This document shows positions 4,497-8,090 of a DNA stretch of 8,090 nucleotides, in pieces. Source of the stretch: Streptomyces katrae (GTDB lineage: Bacteria > Actinomycetota > Actinomycetes > Streptomycetales > Streptomycetaceae); contig NZ_JZWV01000374.1 of NCBI RefSeq assembly GCF_000966975.1, positions 1-8,090 of the forward strand, written 5' to 3'. The position numbers and the translations under genes are program-made. The stretch's first letter is position 1; each line of letters opens with the position of its first letter. The notes under the pieces were generated by a model. It saw only the letters and a program-made list of their open reading frames with translations. It had not been told where the DNA came from and made no database searches.

Positions 4497-5737
4497 ATGG
4501 CGATGATGCGGCTCCGGCGCGAGGACCCGCGTGTCGTCGGCTCCTTCAGACTGCACCGGCGGCTCGGTGCGGGCGGCATGGGCGTCGTCTACCTGGGCTC
4601 CGACCGGCGCGGCCAGCGCGTCGCCCTCAAGGTGATCCGGCCCGATCTGGCCGAGGACCAGGAGTTCCGCTCCCGGTTCGCCCGCGAGGTGTCCGCCGCC
4701 CGGCGGATCCGCGGCGGCTGCACGGCCCGGCTGGTGGCCGCCGACCTGGAGGCCGAGCGCCCCTGGTTCGCCACCCAGTACGTGCCCGGCCCCTCGCTGC
4801 ACGACAAGGTGGCCGAGGAAGGCCCCCTGACGGCCGCGCAGATCGCCGCCGTCGGCGCCGCGCTGTCCGAGGGGCTGGTCGCCGTCCACGAGGCCGGGGT
4901 CGTCCACCGCGACCTGAAGCCCTCGAACATCCTGCTGTCGCCCAAGGGGCCGCGGATCATCGACTTCGGCATCGCCTGGGCCACGGGTGCCAGCACCCTG
5001 ACCCATGTCGGCACGGCCGTCGGCTCCCCGGCTTCCTCGCGCCCGAGCAGGTGCGCGGCGCCGCCGTCACCCCGGCCACGGACGTGTTCTCACTCGGCGC
5101 CACCCTCGCCTACGCCGCGATGGCCGACTCGCCCTTCGGGCACGGCAGTTCCGAGGTCATGCTGTACCGGGTCGTGCACGAGGAGCCCCACCTGGTCGGC
5201 GTTCCGGACGCGCTGGCCCCGCTGGTGCGGGCCTGCCTGGCCAAGGACCCCGAGGAACGGCCGAGCACCCTCCAGCTGTCGATGCGGCTCAAGGAGATCG
5301 CCGCCCGCGAGGCCCAGGGGCTGGGCGACGGCCGCCCGCCGGCGCAGCGGGCCCGCGTCGAGCGGCCCAGCGGCCGGCTGCCGGAGCGGGCCTCCGGGTA
5401 CGCGGGGCAGGACACGGAGCGGCGTACGGGCGGCGGCCGCAGTGCCGCCGAGCGCGGGGGCGAGCGTCCCTCCGGCGCCACCCCCGCCCCCCGGCCGCAG
5501 GGGCCGCACAGCGGGGCTCGGCCGCGCCCGTCGGGCTCCCGCCACCCGGGGTCGACGGCGGGGCGCACGGGGGGTCGTACGGGTGGCCGCACGGGGCCGC
5601 GCACCGGGCCCCGTACGACCGGCACCGGGCGGCGGCCCTCACGGCCGGACCCGAAGCTGCTGCGGCAGCGGCTGATCGTGTTCGTGGTCGTGACGCTGCT
5701 GGTGGCGCTGGGGATCGCGCTCGCGCAGAAGCTGTGA
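4497..5737 (+). pseudogene. Ser/Thr protein kinase, tail-anchored, disrupted by a one-base deletion near 5030
   Basis: An N-terminal kinase domain is clear: GAGGMG (24-29), ATP-binding K45 in VALKVI, catalytic HRDLKPSN (137-144) and DFG (156-158). After codon CCG 5028-5030 the kinase continues only in the -1 frame: GFLAPEQVRG, then TDVFSLGATLAYAAM and the C lobe. One G is missing from what should be a CCCCGGG run. Restored, the protein would be 413 residues: the kinase domain, a long Arg/Gly/Pro/Thr-rich linker with four R-T-G-(G/P) repeats (357-372), and a single C-terminal membrane span (about 393-409) with only four residues after it. Unrestored, the product loses the APE motif, C lobe and anchor and runs out of frame to 5675. 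ATG 4497 is preceded by GGGG at 5 nt; ATG 4503/4506 or GTG 4380 are alternatives. It may be a true mutation or a sequence error. Confidence 0.85.
5564..5611 (+). repeat. Four 12-bp tandem repeats encoding R-T-G-(G/P)
   Basis: Four degenerate 12-bp units starting at 5564, 5576, 5588 and 5600 encode RTGG, RTGG, RTGP, RTGP in the restored kinase frame, and a fifth partial RT follows. They form part of the flexible, positively charged linker before the membrane anchor. Such arrays often vary in copy number between strains. Confidence 0.75.
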
Positions 5738-5757
5738 GCGGGGACGGGAACGCGTAG

Positions 5758-5785
5758 GGGCGCCCTGCCGTGTGGCAGGGCGCCC
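5758..5785. terminator. Bidirectional terminator between the kinase and trmH genes
   Basis: A perfect 12-bp stem (5758-5769 with 5774-5785) closes on a GTGT loop, with one extra G-T pair at the base. It lies 20 bp after the kinase stop and 28 bp after the stop of the convergent methyltransferase, so it can serve both strands. There is no T tract. Confidence 0.85.
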
Positions 5786-5813
5786 TCTGTGTGTGCGGGG
5801 GGGCTCGGGTCCG

Positions 5814-6629
5814 CTAGGAGCGGGCGCCGCCCGCTACCGCGTAGAAGGCCACCGCGGCGGCCGCGCCCACGTTGAGCGAGTCCACGCCGTGCGCCATGGG
5901 GATCCGTACCCACTCGTCGGCGGCGACCAGCGCCTGCGTCGACAGTCCGTCGCCCTCGGCACCCAGCATCAGCGCCACCCGCTCCAGGGTGTGCGGGGCC
6001 GCCACGTCGATCGGGGAGGCCTTCTCGTGCGGGGTGAGGGCGAGGAGCTTGAAGCCCGCCTCCCGGACGGTGTCCAGGCTCTTGGGCCAGGCCTCCAGGC
6101 GGGCGTAGGGGACGGAGAACACCGCGCCCATGGAGACCTTCACCGAGCGCCGGTACAGCGGGTCCGCGCAGTCCGGCGACAGCAGCACCGCGTCCATGCC
6201 GAGGGCGGCGGCGCTGCGGAAGATGGCCCCGATGTTGGTGTGGTCGTTCACCGCCTCCATGACGGCCACCCGGCTGGCCGAGGCGAGGAGTTCCTGGGCC
6301 GTGGGCAGCGGCTTGCGCTGCATCGAGGCCAGGGCACCGCGGTGCACGTGGTAGCCGGTGACGCGCTCGGCGAGGTCCGGGCTGACGGCGTAGACCGGGG
6401 CCGGGATCTCGTCGATGACGTCGCGCATGACGTCCACCCACTTGGCGGACAGCAGCATCGAGCGCATCTCGTAGCCGGCGTCCTTGGCCCGCCGGATGAC
6501 CTTCTCGCCCTCGGCGATGAAGAGGCCCTCGGCGGGCTCGCGGCGGCGGCGCAGCTCCACGTCGGTCAGGCCGGTGTAGTCGCGCAGGCGCGGGTCGTCG
6601 GGGTCTTCGATGGTGATGAGATCAGCCAC
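5814..6629 (-). CDS. TrmH/SpoU-family RNA 2'-O-methyltransferase
   Basis: This 271-residue protein has an N-terminal RNA-substrate-binding region (EGLFIAEGEKVI, 34-45) and a C-terminal SPOUT catalytic domain with all three motifs: NDHTNIGAIFRSAAALG (128-144; N and R of motif 1), LMLGAEGDGL (220-229; motif 2) and IPMAHGVDSLNVGAAAAV (243-260; motif 3). These enzymes methylate a ribose 2'-OH in tRNA or rRNA using S-adenosylmethionine bound in a trefoil knot. The target nucleotide cannot be deduced. The start is GTG 6629-6627; there is no Shine-Dalgarno, but a promoter-like pair lies directly upstream, which suggests a leaderless mRNA. It is 42 bp downstream of the siroheme synthase gene on the same strand, though its own promoter suggests independent expression. 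Resistance methylases of this family (thiostrepton type) exist, but nothing here indicates resistance. Confidence 0.93.
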   Translation of the reverse strand: MADLITIEDPDDPRLRDYTGLTDVELRRRREPAEGLFIAEGEKVIRRAKDAGYEMRSMLLSAKWVDVMRDVIDEIPAPVYAVSPDLAERVTGYHVHRGALASMQRKPLPTAQELLASASRVAVMEAVNDHTNIGAIFRSAAALGMDAVLLSPDCADPLYRRSVKVSMGAVFSVPYARLEAWPKSLDTVREAGFKLLALTPHEKASPIDVAAPHTLERVALMLGAEGDGLSTQALVAADEWVRIPMAHGVDSLNVGAAAAVAFYAVAGGARS

Positions 6630-6635
6630 AGGGTG

Positions 6636-6664
6636 ATACTGCCTTGTCCTGGGTGTGGTGCCAA
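6636..6664 (-). promoter_or_regulatory. Promoter of trmH with leaderless start
   Basis: On the minus strand TTGGCA (6664-6659; one mismatch to TTGACA) and CAGTAT (6641-6636) are exactly 17 bp apart. GTG 6629 follows the -10 box after 6 nt, so the mRNA would begin at the start codon. This explains the missing Shine-Dalgarno. The -35 box overlaps a hairpin at the end of the upstream gene. Confidence 0.6.
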
Positions 6665-6685
6665 CGGGCCGTCAGGCGCCGTTGG
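6661..6685 (-). terminator. Stem-loop around the siroheme synthase stop codon
   Basis: CCAACGG (6661-6667) pairs with CCGTTGG (6679-6685); the stop codon (6674-6672) lies in the loop, where CC/GG adds two inner pairs. It could end transcription or stabilise the cysG mRNA 3' end. There is no T tract. Confidence 0.45.
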
Positions 6686-7934
6686 CGGGGAGCTCGGGGA
6701 GCGTGGGGAGCGTGGGGAGCTCGCCGGGAGGGTTCACGGCGACGACCTCGCCGATGACGATGACCGCCGGCGGGCGGACCTCCTCGGCGCGGACGGTCTC
6801 GCCGACCGTGGCCAGGGTGGCGTCCACCCGGCGCTGGGTGGCGGTGGTGCCCTCCTGGATGACCGCGACCGGGGTGTCGGCGGAGCGGCCGTGCTTGACC
6901 AGGGCCTCGGCGATCAGCCCGATCTTGTCGACGCCCATGAGGACGACGAGGGTGCCGTTGAGCTTGGCGAGCGCGGCCCAGTCGACGAGGGAGCGCGGGT
7001 CGTCGGGGCCGACGTGGCCGCTGACGACGGTGAACTCGTGCGCCACGCCGCGGTGGGTGACGGGGATGCCGGCCGCGCTCGGGACCGAGATGGAGCTGGA
7101 GATGCCGGGGACGACGGTGCAGGGGATGCCGTGCTCGGCGAGGGCCTGGAGCTCCTCCATGCCGCGGCCGAAGACGTACGGGTCGCCGCCCTTGAGCCGG
7201 ACCACGGCCTTGCCGGCCTTGGCGTGCTCGATGAGGGCGTTGTTGATGGCCTCCTGGGCCATGAAGCGGCCGTACGGGATCTTCGCGGCGTCGATGACCT
7301 CGACGTGCGGCGGCAGCTCGTCGAGGAGGTCGCGGGGGCCGAGCCGGTCGGCGATCACCACGTCGGCCTCGGCGAGCAGGCGCCGGCCGCGGACGGTGAT
7401 CAGGTCCGGGTCGCCCGGGCCGCCGCCGACGAGGGCGACGCCGGGGGTGTGCGGGCGGGCGGCGGTGAGGGAGCCGTCGCGCAGCCCCTCGACGACCGCG
7501 TCGCGGACGGCGGCGGAGCGGCGGGGGTCGTTGCCGCTGAGCACGGCCACGGTGACGCCCTCGACCCGGCCGGTCGCCGGGGTCCAGGCGGTCGCCGCCT
7601 CGGCGTCGTCGGCCCGTACGCACCAGACCCGCTTGGCCTCGGCCTCGGCGGAGGCCCGGTCGTTGGCCTCCCGGTCCCGGGTGGCGATCAGGGCGTACCA
7701 GGCACCGTCGAGGTCGCCGTCCTGGTAGCGGCGCCGCTCCCAGCGGATCTCCCCGGTCTCGGCCATCGCGTCCACGGAGGGGGTGGCGGAGGGCGACACC
7801 AGCAGGACGTCCGCGCCGGCGGCGATGAGGGCGGGCAGGCGGCGCTGGGCGACCTGGCCGCCGCCGATGACGACGACGCGGCGCCCGGTCAGGCGCAGTC
7901 CTACGGGGTAGGCGGGGTGTGCCGGGTTTCCCAT
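6672..7934 (-). CDS. cysG: Siroheme synthase: precorrin-2 dehydrogenase fused to uroporphyrinogen-III C-methyltransferase
   Basis: The 420-residue enzyme makes precorrin-2 from uroporphyrinogen III by two SAM-dependent methylations and oxidises it with NAD to sirohydrochlorin, toward siroheme (sulfite/nitrite reductases) or cobalamin. The N-terminal part (about 10-155) is a Rossmann domain with GGGQVA (24-29) and an acidic site in CVRADD (105-110); most relatives have Asn where this has Arg (VNVxDD type). The C-terminal part (165-400) is a SUMT domain with VGGGPGDPDLIT (169-180), RLKGGDPYVFGRG (246-258) and VPGISS...PSAAGIPVTHRG (275-296). Ferrochelatase activity would need the N-terminal domain and is not certain. 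ATG 7934 has AGGAG about 11 nt upstream. A short Leu-Pro-x repeat tail follows residue 405. Streptomyces genomes often annotate this as cobA. Confidence 0.93.
   Translation of the reverse strand: MGNPAHPAYPVGLRLTGRRVVVIGGGQVAQRRLPALIAAGADVLLVSPSATPSVDAMAETGEIRWERRRYQDGDLDGAWYALIATRDREANDRASAEAEAKRVWCVRADDAEAATAWTPATGRVEGVTVAVLSGNDPRRSAAVRDAVVEGLRDGSLTAARPHTPGVALVGGGPGDPDLITVRGRRLLAEADVVIADRLGPRDLLDELPPHVEVIDAAKIPYGRFMAQEAINNALIEHAKAGKAVVRLKGGDPYVFGRGMEELQALAEHGIPCTVVPGISSSISVPSAAGIPVTHRGVAHEFTVVSGHVGPDDPRSLVDWAALAKLNGTLVVLMGVDKIGLIAEALVKHGRSADTPVAVIQEGTTATQRRVDATLATVGETVRAEEVRPPAVIVIGEVVAVNPPGELPTLPTLPELPANGA
6692..6727 (-). repeat. 9-bp tandem repeats encoding the Leu-Pro-x tail of siroheme synthase
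   Basis: The plus strand reads GCTCGGGGA, GCGTGGGGA, GCGTGGGGA, then a degenerate GCTCGCCGG in consecutive 9-bp units. In the gene frame this gives the tail E-L-P-T-L-P-T-L-P-E-L-P, beyond the conserved SUMT fold. It looks like an expandable microsatellite-type array. Confidence 0.7.
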
Positions 7935-8090
7935 GGCGGTTGCGGCTCCTGATGCGGCGGGTGTGTTCGGCGGGGCCGCTGCTGCACTGGAGCGGCTGAC
8001 GGACCGTGCGGGCGCCCGTCCGGCACCACGATACGACCCATAGCCGCTGGTCGTACCTGCGGGGGCGAAGTTCGGGGGGTGGGGTGGGAG
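7935..8090 (-). promoter_or_regulatory. Upstream region of cysG with an inverted repeat (candidate operator)
   Basis: TACGACC (8032-8038) and GGTCGTA (8049-8055) are perfect inverted 7-mers with a 10-bp spacer. On the minus strand a -10-like TATCGT (8033-8028) overlaps the proximal arm and TACGAC (8055-8050) sits at a -35 distance of 16 bp, so a bound factor would cover the promoter. The mRNA leader would be about 85 nt. Nothing else in this 156-bp stretch looks coding, and the next gene upstream is outside the window. Confidence 0.4.

Noticed and set aside
5020..5040. Programmed -1 frameshifting in the kinase gene
   Set aside because: There is no X-XXY-YYZ slippery heptamer; single-base loss in a C4G3 run is simpler. 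Kept only as an alternative within the finding.
5772..7952. A 726-codon open frame on the plus strand opposite trmH and cysG
   Set aside because: It is antisense to two clearly conserved genes and low in complexity (Gly, Asp, Val, Arg-rich). Such frames arise from GC-biased third positions in high-GC genomes.

Overview
The window is very GC-rich with strongly G/C-biased third codon positions. Together with the gene content (tRNA genes mostly lacking encoded CCA, start codons without Shine-Dalgarno sequences, a PknB-type kinase, a fused siroheme synthase) this points to an actinomycete, almost certainly Streptomyces or a close relative. Most of it is conserved chromosomal housekeeping DNA. I see no insertion sequence, phage gene, CRISPR array or secondary-metabolite cluster.

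Layout. (1) Positions 1-192 are the 3' end of a DsbA-family thioredoxin-fold gene on +. It meets a tandem-domain GNAT acetyltransferase on - (194-1027) tail to tail, one base apart. (2) Upstream of the acetyltransferase, also on -, is a two-gene pABA unit: pabB (1896-2981) overlapping pabC (1078-1899) by four bases. The products convert chorismate to 4-amino-4-deoxychorismate and then to p-aminobenzoate for folate; the glutaminase subunit PabA is not in the window. (3) A divergent control region (2982-3174) leads into a tRNA cluster on +: Gly(GCC), Cys(GCA), Val(GAC), Val(GAC), ended by a strong stem-loop. The first Val gene has two mismatches in its acceptor stem. (4) A 61-residue membrane protein on - (3760-3945) faces the tRNA cluster across a second hairpin that is an intrinsic terminator for its own strand. 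(5) A 551-bp divergent intergenic region rich in inverted repeats precedes a Ser/Thr protein kinase on + (4497-5737). The kinase gene is broken by a one-base deletion between its DFG and APE motifs. (6) A stem-loop separates it from a convergent TrmH/SpoU RNA methyltransferase (5814-6629, -). Upstream of that on the same strand is a siroheme synthase fusing precorrin-2 dehydrogenase and uroporphyrin-III C-methyltransferase (6672-7934). (7) The last 156 bases are the cysG upstream region, with an inverted repeat that may be an operator.

The points most worth a second look are the kinase frameshift, the mismatched tRNA-Val gene, a helically phased GGTCACC array resembling PhoP (PHO-box) repeat units upstream of pabB, and several start codons placed 6-7 nt after a -10-like hexamer with no Shine-Dalgarno sequence, which suggests leaderless mRNAs. 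I found no clear evidence of a wholly new biological system.
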